The notes under the pieces: model-generated | Told to the model about the DNA's origin: nothing | Database searches by the model: none | What the model saw: only the letters and a program-made list of their open reading frames with translations | From: an uncultured Peptoniphilus sp. | GTDB taxonomy: Bacteria; Bacillota; Clostridia; Tissierellales; Peptoniphilaceae | DNA length: 64,000 nucleotides | Reading direction: 5' to 3' | Assembly (NCBI GenBank): GCA_902488455.1 | Contig: CABTWG010000001.1 | Coordinates: 40,424 to 104,423 of the forward strand | Program-made: the position numbers and the translations under genes | Shown here: one piece after another, positions 25,605-34,533 of the stretch | How positions within the stretch are numbered: the stretch's first letter is position 1 | Layout of the letters: each line of letters starts with the position of its first letter

Positions 25605-27242
25605 ATGAGAAAGAAAATATTTAATTCCATGGTGCTTATATCTGTTTACTGTTTACTATTTACAGCATTTTTTTCGGGACTTGCATTCTATAGAATTTAT
25701 AGACAAAATGTAGAGAAAAATCTTCAAACTACCACAAGGTTAATAGTAAGTCAGTATGAAACAGATAAAGAAAGTCTGGAAAAATTAAAAGTAAAAGGAC
25801 TTAGAATAAATTTAATAGACAATGATGGCAAGGTCTTATACGATAATCAAAAAGATTCTTCAACCTTTGAAAACCATAAGGAAAGACCAGAGATAAAGGA
25901 TGCACTAGAAAAGGGAGAAGGAAGCTCTATAAGGTATTCAAAGACATTAAATAGGGATACAATCTACCATGCCATAAGAACAGATGATAGTATCATAAGG
26001 GTCGCACAGGAAGTAAACTCAGTGTTTTCTATATTTAAAGTAATATTTCCAGTTGAGATTTTAATAGTGATTGTACTATTTTTGCTATCATTATTTATAT
26101 CTAAGAGAATAACAGAAAGTATAACCACACCTATAAAATTAGGAGTATACAAACATCAAAATCTCTATCCAGAACTAGATCCATACCTTAGAGAGATCGA
26201 CGAAAAAAATCTGGAACTAGAAAAACTCTACTCAAAGGAAAAGAGTCAAAACGACACAGTAGAGGCAATCCTGTCCAAGATGAAGGAAGGACTTGTCATC
26301 TTTGACAGATCACTAAGGCTCGTACTAATAAATGATTCAGCAATAAATATACTAAAACCTATCAATTCAAAGAAAGGATCTCATATCTTGGAACTTACCA
26401 ATGAAACCAAGATATTAGATGCAGTAAAAGAAGGTTTTGAAGGCAAGTATATAAAAGGTGAAATAGAAATAGATAACAAGATCTACGAATACTTCATTTC
26501 ACCGGAATCAGAATCATTAGGTGGAGTAGCACTTCTACTTACAGATAAGACCTATGAAACAAGTCTTAAACAAAAGAGAGAAGAGTTCACAAGCAATGTA
26601 ACCCATGAACTAAAAACTCCGCTTACAATAATATCTGGATTTGCAGAATTATTGAAATCTGGAAACGTAGAAGAAGAAAAAGTAAAAGAATTTGGAACAA
26701 TAATCCATAAACAATCAACCAATTTGCAAAGTCTTATAGATGATATCTTAAAAATATCTAAACTTGAAGCAGATGAACCGATAATAATAGAAGAGATAAA
26801 TATAGATGAGCTAGCCGATGAAGTCTGCGGAGACCTTTCAATAGAAATCAAGAATAAAAATATTAACCTAGTAAAAAATTTCGAAAGAGTGAAGGCAAAG
26901 GTCAACAGAGAGATGATAAAAGAAGCAATGCAAAATCTATTAACAAACGCCATAAAATATAACAAAGAAGGCGGAGAAATCATCTTCAAGATAGCAAAAG
27001 AGGGTAAGAATGTATTAATACAAATATCTGACAACGGAATAGGAATCGAAGAAGAACTCTTAGATAGAATATTCGAAAGATTCTATGTAGTGGATCATTC
27101 CCGTTCAAAGAAGATATCTTCAACAGGACTAGGACTATCCATAGTAAAACATGTTGTAGAAGCCCATGACGGAAGAGTTGAAGTTACTTCAGAAGTTGGA
27201 AAGGGAAGTACATTTACAATCTATATTCCTATAAATAATTAA
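25605..27242 (+). CDS. phoR: Phosphate sensor histidine kinase PhoR-like
   Basis: Membrane kinase of 545 residues: transmembrane segment near 8-29, an extracytoplasmic sensor loop of about 115 residues, second transmembrane segment near 145-167, PAS-like domain near 215-315, HisKA with the phospho-acceptor His in NVTHELKTPL near 330, and ATPase boxes NLLTNAIKYN near 445, DNGIGIEEE and GLGLSIVKHV. Expected to phosphorylate the preceding regulator when phosphate is low. Confidence 0.92.
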   Translation: MRKKIFNSMVLISVYCLLFTAFFSGLAFYRIYRQNVEKNLQTTTRLIVSQYETDKESLEKLKVKGLRINLIDNDGKVLYDNQKDSSTFENHKERPEIKDALEKGEGSSIRYSKTLNRDTIYHAIRTDDSIIRVAQEVNSVFSIFKVIFPVEILIVIVLFLLSLFISKRITESITTPIKLGVYKHQNLYPELDPYLREIDEKNLELEKLYSKEKSQNDTVEAILSKMKEGLVIFDRSLRLVLINDSAINILKPINSKKGSHILELTNETKILDAVKEGFEGKYIKGEIEIDNKIYEYFISPESESLGGVALLLTDKTYETSLKQKREEFTSNVTHELKTPLTIISGFAELLKSGNVEEEKVKEFGTIIHKQSTNLQSLIDDILKISKLEADEPIIIEEINIDELADEVCGDLSIEIKNKNINLVKNFERVKAKVNREMIKEAMQNLLTNAIKYNKEGGEIIFKIAKEGKNVLIQISDNGIGIEEELLDRIFERFYVVDHSRSKKISSTGLGLSIVKHVVEAHDGRVEVTSEVGKGSTFTIYIPINN

Positions 27243-27275
27243 AACTAAATAAAATTTTTCAAGAAATAGACAATA

Positions 27276-27312
27276 AAAAATCCCAGGAAATTAATCCTGG
27301 GATTTTCTTTTG
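27276..27312. terminator. Bidirectional terminator after phoR
   Basis: AAAATCCCAGGA (27277-27288) and TCCTGGGATTTT (27295-27306), perfect 12-bp stem with A- and T-rich flanks, serving phoR and the converging stalk-domain gene. Confidence 0.9.
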
Positions 27313-27321
27313 TAAATAATC

Positions 27322-28251
27322 TTATTTATTGATCTTATCTAAAAGATTTTTTATAGTTGGGTCTCCAAGTAGACTATCTTTAGTTTCGTTATATTTTTTG
27401 ATAGCTTCATCTGGGTTGTAAGGAATTCCTTCGGCATTTGCTTTAAGTGATTTTAAATGTTCTGCAATTCTTATATTAAATACTGTTAGATCTTCAACAA
27501 CCTTTGTAGCTGCCTTTGGGTCCTTGTTTATAAGTGAATCGTCAAATCCATTTATGACATCCTTTAGGGTGGTCATTGATTTAAGTAGGAAACTATGAGA
27601 TTCTTTAAACTTATCAGGCACCTTTAGCTCTTCAATCTTTTTAATGATTTCTAGTGCTTCTGCCTTCTTAGCTTCATATATTTCTTTAAGTTCAGTTTCG
27701 TTATACTTTCTTGCGTTTTCAAATAGGTATGACTTCATTTCGTCAAACTTGATCTTTAGATCTTCTTCCAAACTCTTAGCTTGGTCGTAGTAAGCTCTTT
27801 CTTCTTCAGTTAGATTAAGTTCGTCAGACTTTTTAGTTTCAAGGATAACTTTATATGCTTTAGCATCCCATCCAGTCTTAACCCCGAAGTTTTCAGAGAT
27901 AAATCTAAGTGGCACAAAGGTTCTGTTGTCTTTAAGTAGTGGTGCTACGTCTATTGCAGCAGCTTTGCCGTCAACCTTAGCTTCCTTATTACCTATGGTA
28001 AGCTCGATCTTCTTATCATTATTTGTGATTGTAACAAGTTGTGCTTTTTCATCCCAGTCAACTTTAAAGCCTAGTTTTTCAGAAATAAATCTAACTGGCA
28101 CAAAGGTTCTGTTATCTTTTAAAAATGGTTCTGTGTCCGTCTTTACTACTTCGTTGTTTAAAACAATTTCAATTTTCTTTGCATTATTTGCAAATGCAAA
28201 ACTAGGTATAAGTAGTAGAGCAAGGATAATTGTAAATATTTTATTCTTCAT
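27322..28251 (-). CDS. Exported protein with two copper-amine-oxidase N-terminal (stalk) domains
   Basis: Signal peptide (residues 1-21, ends SFAFA-N), then two tandem stalk repeats, each with the hallmark KDNRTFVPVRFISEKLG or KDNRTFVPLRFISENFG and a W-D-x-K pair; then about 170 residues of charged alpha-helical sequence rich in Lys/Glu with no recognised fold. No catalytic copper-oxidase domain is present: the stalk domain alone is a widespread surface module in Firmicutes. Function unknown. It lies 7 bp behind a lipoprotein gene, so the two probably act together at the cell surface. Confidence 0.75.
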   Translation of the reverse strand: MKNKIFTIILALLLIPSFAFANNAKKIEIVLNNEVVKTDTEPFLKDNRTFVPVRFISEKLGFKVDWDEKAQLVTITNNDKKIELTIGNKEAKVDGKAAAIDVAPLLKDNRTFVPLRFISENFGVKTGWDAKAYKVILETKKSDELNLTEEERAYYDQAKSLEEDLKIKFDEMKSYLFENARKYNETELKEIYEAKKAEALEIIKKIEELKVPDKFKESHSFLLKSMTTLKDVINGFDDSLINKDPKAATKVVEDLTVFNIRIAEHLKSLKANAEGIPYNPDEAIKKYNETKDSLLGDPTIKNLLDKINK

Positions 28252-28258
28252 TTTTTCC

Positions 28259-28864
28259 TCAATTCTTATCGTTTGTAGTATCTTCTACTGTAGTGTCTTG
28301 TGGTTTTTCTTCTCTCTTGTATCTATTTTCCACATAGTTTAAGCTTTTGTCTTCGCTAGACATAATTTCTATAAAAGAATCTTCTGATCTAGCAGGCACG
28401 ATCTTTCCATTTTCGTCGTCTTTATAGAAGACGATGTATTCTCTTCCAGATTTAAGAGTCTTTGGAATGGTCATCTCTACTTGAGAAAGGTCACCTTTGT
28501 AATCCACTACGAAGCTTGCTGTATATCCTTCAGTTGAGTCTTGGTTAACTCTAATACGAGAGATGTAGGAAGAGTCGTCGCAAAGACTTCTTAAAAAGTC
28601 CTTGTCAAATGCTTTTGCAGTAGCTTCTGGATTAGTTTCATCTCCAACTTCAGTGTTTGCTGGATCTGTCTCATCAGGATTTTCTACATTTTCGCCATCT
28701 GTAGTTCCTTCTGGATTTTGTGTATCTTCCCCTTCTTTATTTGTAGTTATTTCTGTAGTCTTGTTATTTGTATTATCTACAGGGAGTTTGGTAGTTTTAT
28801 TTTTCTTGCAACCTACCAACAGAAGTGGGAGTATTAGAAGTATGATAAATAATTTTCTTTTCAT
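28259..28864 (-). CDS. Hypothetical lipoprotein with acidic linker
   Basis: A 201-residue protein with signal peptide and lipobox LLLVGCKK (Cys near 19), a low-complexity linker rich in Thr, Asn, Glu and Asp (about 25-85), a small C-terminal globular part of about 80 residues (DKDFLRSLCDDSSYISRIRV onward) and another charged tail. I do not recognise the globular part. It heads a two-gene minus-strand operon with the stalk-domain protein and has AGGAGG before its ATG. Confidence 0.7.
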   Translation of the reverse strand: MKRKLFIILLILPLLLVGCKKNKTTKLPVDNTNNKTTEITTNKEGEDTQNPEGTTDGENVENPDETDPANTEVGDETNPEATAKAFDKDFLRSLCDDSSYISRIRVNQDSTEGYTASFVVDYKGDLSQVEMTIPKTLKSGREYIVFYKDDENGKIVPARSEDSFIEIMSSEDKSLNYVENRYKREEKPQDTTVEDTTNDKN

Positions 28865-28946
28865 AAAAACCTCCTGTTATGTCTATTGTATCATAAAAGC
28901 TGTATTTGTAATATTTTTAATTCTTAATTCTTGCTGCTTTTATAAA

Positions 28947-28975
28947 TTAACTAGTGATTATTGATGTGTTATAAT
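28947..28975 (+). promoter_or_regulatory. Promoter of cca, apparently leaderless
   Basis: TTAACT at 28947-28952, 17-bp spacer, TATAAT at 28970-28975 extended by TGT. The expected start point, 6-7 bp downstream, falls on the A of the cca ATG at 28982. Confidence 0.6.
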
Positions 28976-28981
28976 ATATCT

Positions 28982-30307
28982 ATGAAAAATATAATTTCTG
29001 ACGAGCTTATGGATCTTTTTAATATTTTAAATAGTAGCTACGAATCTTACTTCGTTGGAGGTGCTGTAAGGGATATGATTTTCGGCTACAGTATTAACGA
29101 CTACGATATCACCACCTTGGCAACTCCCGATGAAATTAGAGAAACTCTACATATGTATAAGACCATCGACATAGGTGGATCTCTTGGAACAGTTCTTACT
29201 AGGACAGAAAATTTTTCTGTAGACATTACTCCTTTTAGAATTGAAGGTGAGTACAAAAATTATAGAAAGCCTGAGGGAGTTATTTTTTCAAAGGATGTTA
29301 GAGATGATATCAAGAGAAGAGATTTTACAATAAATGCGATCCTCTTCAATGGAGAGTTTATTGACTATGTTGGCGGTCTAGAGGATTTGAAAAATAAAAT
29401 TATCCGTGCAATAGGTGATCCAGAAGAGAGGATAAGAGAGGATGCTCTTAGGATTCTTCGAGCTGTGAGATTTGCATCGAAGTATGACTTTGAAATAGAA
29501 GAGGGTTTAAAGTCTGCAATCATTTCAAATGTAAGTTTACTTAAAAATATTTCATACGAGAGAATTCGCGATGAATTTGTAAAAATTTTACTGGATAAAA
29601 ATGTAAAGCTGGGTATCAATCTACTAAAGGAGCTACATATTTTGGATATTATCCTGCCAGAGATCGTAGAAACCTATGACTACGACCAAAATTCTAAGTA
29701 TCACGAAAACAATCTCTATGATCATATTTTAAATGTGGTGGGATATTCTCCAGAAGTTTTAGAAATAAGGCTTGCGGCTCTTCTTCATGATTTAGGTAAA
29801 CCTAGTACCTTTTCAATGGGTGATGATGGTGTGGCTCACTACTATGGACACGAAGTAGAAAGCAGCGAAATCGCAAGGAAAGTCCTTAGAAGATTTAAAT
29901 TTTCTAACGAAACTATAAAAAATGTAAGGATTCTAATTGAAAATCACATGACTTTTCAAAGTGTCATGACTGACAGAGCCCTTAGAAGACAGATTAGAAA
30001 AGTCGGAAGCGATAATATCTTAAATCTCTATGACCTTATGGTTGTCGATAGACTTGGCACTATGAAGTCTCGCTCGGCAGATGATATTTTTGAGAGAAGA
30101 GATAGAGTAGAAGAGCTTCTTAAGGAACCGACTTCGAAGCCTAAGTTTTTAAATTTCGGTGGCTCCGATTTAATTGAGATGGGTTTCACACCGGGACCTG
30201 AATTTAAAAAGATACTTAACGAACTTACAGAACTTGTGTTAGATGACCCAAGTTTAAATACAAATGAAAAACTAAGACAGATAGTAGAAAGGAATTACAA
30301 TGGCTAG
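28982..30307 (+). CDS. cca: CCA tRNA nucleotidyltransferase
   Basis: Adds or repairs the 3' CCA end of tRNAs. Pol-beta-type head: YFVGGAVRDMIFG near residue 20, NDYDITTLATP (catalytic Asp pair) and KRRDFTINAILFNG near 105; tail of class II CCA enzymes; then an HD domain with LLHDLGKPSTFSMG near 261 and AHYYGHEVESS. The frame extends to a TTG at 28961, but that part is inside the promoter; ATG 28982 gives 441 residues starting as the family does. No Shine-Dalgarno sequence is visible. Overlaps glmM by 8 bp. Confidence 0.92.
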   Translation: MKNIISDELMDLFNILNSSYESYFVGGAVRDMIFGYSINDYDITTLATPDEIRETLHMYKTIDIGGSLGTVLTRTENFSVDITPFRIEGEYKNYRKPEGVIFSKDVRDDIKRRDFTINAILFNGEFIDYVGGLEDLKNKIIRAIGDPEERIREDALRILRAVRFASKYDFEIEEGLKSAIISNVSLLKNISYERIRDEFVKILLDKNVKLGINLLKELHILDIILPEIVETYDYDQNSKYHENNLYDHILNVVGYSPEVLEIRLAALLHDLGKPSTFSMGDDGVAHYYGHEVESSEIARKVLRRFKFSNETIKNVRILIENHMTFQSVMTDRALRRQIRKVGSDNILNLYDLMVVDRLGTMKSRSADDIFERRDRVEELLKEPTSKPKFLNFGGSDLIEMGFTPGPEFKKILNELTELVLDDPSLNTNEKLRQIVERNYNG

Positions 30308-31643
30308 ACTATTTGGAACAGACGGAGTAAGAGGTATCGCAAATGAATACCTAACTCCAGAATTGGCATATGATATAGGAAAAGCAGCAGGATATGTGCT
30401 TGGAAATGAAAGTACATTTAGAAGAGTTATAATCGGAAGGGACACTAGACTTTCTGGAAATCTTTTGGAATGTGCAGTTGCATCTGCTCTTATGAGCACA
30501 GGATACGATGTGGAATTAGTGGGCGTTGAACCTACACCGGCGATAGCTTACCTAACTAGAACAGGAGATTACGACTTCGGAATAGTTATCTCCGCATCAC
30601 ACAATCCATTTGAATACAACGGGATTAAATTCTTTAACCATGACGGATACAAACTAAGCGACGAAGTTGAAGATAGAATAGAAGAGATCATAAATTCTGA
30701 TGTTTCTCTTTACAAGACTCTTCCTTATGACGAAATCGGAAGGGTAATCCATACAGATGCGAGGGAAAAGTACAAGGAATATTTAAAATCTTGCCACGAC
30801 TTTGATCTAAAAGGACTTAAAATTGGAATCGACGCTGGAAACGGCGCACTATATAAGATTGCAAAAGAAGTTCTAGAAGATCTAGGTGCAGAAGTAATCA
30901 TAATAAACGACAGCCCAGACGGAACCAATATAAATAAATCCTGTGGGTCAACCAATCCAGAACTTATAAAGAATCTTGTAAAAGAACATGGACTTGATGT
31001 TGGATTTTCCTTCGATGGTGATGCAGACAGAATAATCGCTGTTGATGAACTTGGTAGAGAAATAGACGGAGACCACATCCTTGCAATCTGTGCAACATAC
31101 TTAAAAAATAAGAATGGACTTAAAAATAATATAGTCGTAGGAACCATTATGACAAATATAGGTCTTGCAAGATATTTAGAAACCATCGGAGCAAAGCTTA
31201 TAACCACCAAGGTTGGCGACAGATATATCTTGGAAGAACTTAGAAGAATAGGTGGAGTCCTAGGCGGAGAACAATCAGGCCATGTGATCTTTTTAGATTA
31301 TAACACCACAGGGGACGGACTTGGAACTGGACTATTCCTTCTCGAAGCTATGAAGAATATGAATATGAAAATGTCTGAGCTAAACGACCTTATGGTTTCA
31401 TATCCACAAGTATTAGAAAATGCAAGAGTTAGAAACGAACTCAAATATAAATATGAAGAACACGAAGAAATTGTAGATAAGATTAAAGAAATCGAAGAAA
31501 AATTAAAAGGTGAAGGCAGAGTTGTCATAAGGACATCTGGCACAGAACCTGTAATTAGAGTTATGATTGAAGGACAAGACAAAGAAGTAATAGGAGAGTA
31601 CGCAAGAGAGCTAAGAGCGCTCATTGAAAGCAAGCTCAGTTAG
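30300..31643 (+). CDS. glmM: Phosphoglucosamine mutase
   Basis: Converts glucosamine 6-phosphate to glucosamine 1-phosphate for peptidoglycan precursors. The 447 residues carry FGTDGVRGIANEYLTPE at the N-terminus, the phosphoserine loop ISASHNPFEYNGIK near 98, metal loop FSFDGDADRII near 238, GGEQSGHVIF near 322 and the phosphate-binding RTSGTEPVIRVM near 405. Ribosome site GAAAGGA is inside cca, with frames overlapping. Confidence 0.97.
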   Translation: MARLFGTDGVRGIANEYLTPELAYDIGKAAGYVLGNESTFRRVIIGRDTRLSGNLLECAVASALMSTGYDVELVGVEPTPAIAYLTRTGDYDFGIVISASHNPFEYNGIKFFNHDGYKLSDEVEDRIEEIINSDVSLYKTLPYDEIGRVIHTDAREKYKEYLKSCHDFDLKGLKIGIDAGNGALYKIAKEVLEDLGAEVIIINDSPDGTNINKSCGSTNPELIKNLVKEHGLDVGFSFDGDADRIIAVDELGREIDGDHILAICATYLKNKNGLKNNIVVGTIMTNIGLARYLETIGAKLITTKVGDRYILEELRRIGGVLGGEQSGHVIFLDYNTTGDGLGTGLFLLEAMKNMNMKMSELNDLMVSYPQVLENARVRNELKYKYEEHEEIVDKIKEIEEKLKGEGRVVIRTSGTEPVIRVMIEGQDKEVIGEYARELRALIESKLS

Positions 31644-31651
31644 GAGGAAGT

Positions 31652-32488
31652 ATGGTAGGAATAGTAGTAGATTCATGTTGCGACCTAACAAAAGAACTAA
31701 TTGAAAAATATAATGTGGTGGTCGTACCATTTAAAATGACGATAGACTACAAAGAATATGTAGACGATGAGAGTCTGGATATAGATGAATTTTTGACTAA
31801 CATGCAAAATTCTAAAAATAGTGTAACTACATCCTGTCCATCACCTTTAGAATATAAAGAGGCTATTCTTTCTAGGAATGCAGATGATGTATTTGTAATT
31901 ACAATTTCAAGCAAACTCTCAGGATCATATAACTCTGCAATGGTTGCAAAACATACGATAGAAGAAGAAAGAGGAGACATAAAGATCCATGTAATAGACT
32001 CTCTATCAGCAGGAGCAGGGGAAGTGGCGATATTTTTAAAACTCGTCGAATTAAAAGATAAATTTTCTTTTGGAGATTTGGTAGAAAAGATAGAAGCGGC
32101 AAAAGATAATATGAAGCTATACTTCATTCTTGATAAATTTGACAATTTAGTTAAAAACGGAAGAATGCGTAAAGTTGCAAGTAAAGTTGCAGGAGCATTA
32201 AATATTAGACCACTTATGCATGGAGTAAATGGCGAAATAGAAATTCTACAAATCAATAGAGGATTTAAAAAATCTCTAATACACCTAACTAAGAATATCG
32301 GAGAAGTCTTCGATGACTTAGAAGATAGAATTATAGTTGGTGTTGGAGTTTATGCAGAAGATAGATCAATGTTTCTAAAAGAAAAACTTAAAGAAATGTA
32401 TAATTTTACAAATTATAAATATTTCAAAGGAAAGGGACTTACTACCACCTATGCCAATGAAGGTGGAATAATAGTGGCGATAATTTAA
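31652..32488 (+). CDS. DegV family fatty-acid-binding protein
   Basis: The 278-residue protein has the DegV layout: IVVDSCCDLTKELIEKY at the start, KNSVTTSCPSPLEY near 52, the fatty-acid head-group loop ITISSKLSGSYNSA near 81 and DSLSAGAGE near 116. Members bind a fatty acid; in some Firmicutes (FakB) they present it to the fatty acid kinase FakA. No fakA is in the window, so the FakB role is inference. AGGAGG precedes the ATG, 8 bp after glmM. Confidence 0.9.
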   Translation: MVGIVVDSCCDLTKELIEKYNVVVVPFKMTIDYKEYVDDESLDIDEFLTNMQNSKNSVTTSCPSPLEYKEAILSRNADDVFVITISSKLSGSYNSAMVAKHTIEEERGDIKIHVIDSLSAGAGEVAIFLKLVELKDKFSFGDLVEKIEAAKDNMKLYFILDKFDNLVKNGRMRKVASKVAGALNIRPLMHGVNGEIEILQINRGFKKSLIHLTKNIGEVFDDLEDRIIVGVGVYAEDRSMFLKEKLKEMYNFTNYKYFKGKGLTTTYANEGGIIVAII

Positions 32489-32502
32489 TAGTAAATACAA
32501 AG

Positions 32503-32520
32503 CGGCCTTAGGTCGATTTT
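32503..32520 (+). terminator. Weak terminator after the DegV gene
   Basis: CGGCC, TTA loop, GGTCG, then ATTTTT; short stem with one G-U. Confidence 0.5.
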
Positions 32521-32611
32521 TGTAATTTGAAATTCTCGTATAGTTAACTGAACTTATCTTTTTTAAGTTTTGGGATTTAGCTTGTAGGAGGGTGATTTTT
32601 ATTTATTTTAA

Positions 32612-32642
32612 AGAAAAAAGCGACTTTTCAGCCGCTTTTATT
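32612..32642. terminator. Terminator of mgsA
   Basis: Arms AAAGCGGC / GTCGCTTT read on the minus strand, loop TGAAAA, T6 tail; located 15-40 bp beyond the mgsA stop. It is symmetric enough to work in both directions. Confidence 0.8.
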
Positions 32643-32653
32643 TTTTTAAATAA

Positions 32654-33127
32654 TCAATCAAAATCGTTTTTTAAAATCCTATCTTCCACAGAATATTCAT
32701 TGTCCAAAATCTCCACTTCATATTCCTCGTTAAACATAGGGGAAGATAAGAGATAATCACCAGTAGTAGGTGAAGTTGCCATGGCAATATTATATAGGGT
32801 TGCAACTCTTAAAAGAGCCTTGACATCTGGATCGTGAGGTTGTGCCTCAAGTGGATCCCAGAAAAAAATTAAAATATCAATTTTTGAATCAGAAATTTTT
32901 GCCCCAAGCTGTAAATCGCCACCAAGTGGACCAGAGACAAGCCTCTTTACATCAAGAGAAGTCTCGCGAGAAATCAGTGCAGCAGTTGTTCCTGTTCCGA
33001 TAAGATTATGACCTTTAAGCTTTTCTTCATGCTTTTTTACCCAATCCAAAAGTTCTTTTTTTTGGTGGTCGTGGGCAACTAGGGCAATATTTTTCTTTTT
33101 ATTCACTTTAATCTTTTTAACTTCCAT
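32654..33127 (-). CDS. mgsA: Methylglyoxal synthase
   Basis: Converts dihydroxyacetone phosphate to methylglyoxal and phosphate, a bypass that relieves sugar-phosphate build-up. Seen: ALVAHDHQKKELLDW with the active-site His, GTGTTAALI (phosphate loop), SGPLGGDLQLGA with the catalytic Asp, and FWDPLEAQPHDPDVKALLR with the second His. ATG 33127 follows GAGGTG; the GTG at 33133 belongs to the ribosome site. 157 residues, usual length. Single-gene unit. Confidence 0.95.
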   Translation of the reverse strand: MEVKKIKVNKKKNIALVAHDHQKKELLDWVKKHEEKLKGHNLIGTGTTAALISRETSLDVKRLVSGPLGGDLQLGAKISDSKIDILIFFWDPLEAQPHDPDVKALLRVATLYNIAMATSPTTGDYLLSSPMFNEEYEVEILDNEYSVEDRILKNDFD

Positions 33128-33133
33128 ATGCAC

Positions 33134-33446
33134 CTCGTTTTTAAAATCTTAACTAAGTTATTTCTTAAACATATTTTATCAAAGATCGAAATACTTGCAT
33201 AGGTTTTTAGATATACTGAAGATCATGAGAATGTAAAAGTTTGAATAAATGCGAAGAGCTGAATGTGTTTTATTTTGAAGAAAAAAGAATAGAGAAGTTT
33301 TCCTATAGTTCTTTCAAATTTGAATTAAATTTTTTTGCTTTATAACAAACTTTATTGCCTTTTGTATTTTTCTCTGCACTCATATATAATTTTCTTATAT
33401 ATATTGCAGAAAACTCTTGCAATAAATTAAATATTTTGGAGGATTT
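33134..33446. other. 313-bp AT-rich intergenic region
   Basis: Separates the divergent mgsA and stalk-protein genes. Apart from the promoter at 33362-33390 I find no RNA motif, long inverted repeat or credible small gene. A short TTGCAGAAAACTCTTGCAA inverted pair lies near 33404-33422. Confidence 0.5.
33362..33390 (+). promoter_or_regulatory. Promoter of the second stalk-domain gene
   Basis: TTGTAT at 33362-33367 and TATAAT at 33385-33390, spacer 17 bp. Confidence 0.55.
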
Positions 33447-34472
33447 ATGAAAAAGAAATTTATTTTGGGACTAAGTTTAATCGCGATTTCAATTCCAAGC
33501 CTTGTGTTTGCAAATTCTGACATTGGGATTTGGATGAAGGGTGAAATTATTAAATCTGATGTGGCGCCATTTATTTTTGAAAATAGAACTATGGTTCCCA
33601 TAAGAGTCATCTCAGAAAACCTGGGCAAGGAAGTTATTTGGAATGGGGAAGAACAAAAAGTTATCATAAAGGACAAAAAGGGAAATGAACTTTCTCTTGT
33701 AATCAATGAAAAATTTATGGAAGATATTTCCAGTGATGTAAATAGGAAGATAGAACTTGATGCTCCAGCTATTATAAAAAATAACAGGACATTTGTGCCA
33801 ATAAGGGCAATCGCTGAAGCTTTTGGTGAAAAAGTTGACTGGGATAATGACAAGAGAATTGTTGTAATTGGTGAAAATTATGATTCTAATAAGATAAGTG
33901 ATGCTGACCAAAAGAAGGAAGATCCGAAAAAAGTCTTGGACCCACTGGGACTAGATTATTTATACGACAAGGACATGATGGGAAAGTCTGATGAAGAAAA
34001 GGCAAAATACGAAGAAAAAATGAGAGATATGCCTTCAAAAGTTTTTAAAGGACACAAAAATTCTGAAGTTGAAGCATGTCTTGCATGGTTATCATTTGCC
34101 AAGGCTGGAGAATTTTATGGACCTGAATTAAATAAGGATCCGCTTCTAAACCCAAGTAAGGATAAGCTTTATATAAACGTGACTAAAAGAGGGAAATCTA
34201 TGTCAGGCTTTGACGATTATGACAAAGAAGAATATTACCAAAGAAATATTATGGGTTTAAGTTCTGGTCCATCAATGGCAGAACTTGAACATTTTGACTA
34301 TTATTTAAACTTTGACGGGACCTTTAATTATTTTAAGCTTCCACTACACTATCATGGCGATGTTCCAGAAATGTTAGAGGAAGTTAAGGATATTATCTCT
34401 AAGCCAAAGAAGATAGAGTTTATAAAGGCTGATAAAAAGGATATTGAAAGAGTTTTAAAAACGATAAATTAA
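33447..34472 (+). CDS. Exported protein with copper-amine-oxidase N-terminal (stalk) domains
   Basis: A 341-residue protein with signal peptide (ends SLVFA-N near 23), then two stalk repeats with FENRTMVPIRVISENLG near 46 and KNNRTFVPIRAIAEAFG near 111, each followed by a Trp-containing V-x-W motif. From about 150 a unique region follows (Lys/Asp/Glu-rich, then SSGPSMAELEHFDYYLNFDG and a Tyr/Phe-rich stretch) that I do not recognise. Related in its N-terminal half to the protein at 27.3-28.3 kb but with a different C-terminus. Single gene with AGGAGG site. Confidence 0.75.
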   Translation: MKKKFILGLSLIAISIPSLVFANSDIGIWMKGEIIKSDVAPFIFENRTMVPIRVISENLGKEVIWNGEEQKVIIKDKKGNELSLVINEKFMEDISSDVNRKIELDAPAIIKNNRTFVPIRAIAEAFGEKVDWDNDKRIVVIGENYDSNKISDADQKKEDPKKVLDPLGLDYLYDKDMMGKSDEEKAKYEEKMRDMPSKVFKGHKNSEVEACLAWLSFAKAGEFYGPELNKDPLLNPSKDKLYINVTKRGKSMSGFDDYDKEEYYQRNIMGLSSGPSMAELEHFDYYLNFDGTFNYFKLPLHYHGDVPEMLEEVKDIISKPKKIEFIKADKKDIERVLKTIN

Positions 34473-34487
34473 TTATTTTAAAATAAA

Positions 34488-34527
34488 AAAACCGGCAGGG
34501 AATAATTTCTGCTGGTAATTTTTTTAA
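34488..34527 (+). terminator. Terminator of the second stalk-domain gene
   Basis: ACCGGCAG and CTGCTGGT arms around a loop, followed by AATTTTTTT. Confidence 0.75.
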
Positions 34528-34533
34528 ATTAAA

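Noticed and set aside
32570..32618. GTAGGAGGGTG ribosome-site-like sequence before mgsA terminator
   Set aside because: A GTG in it opens a frame that only reads the terminator and antisense mgsA, with no recognisable protein.
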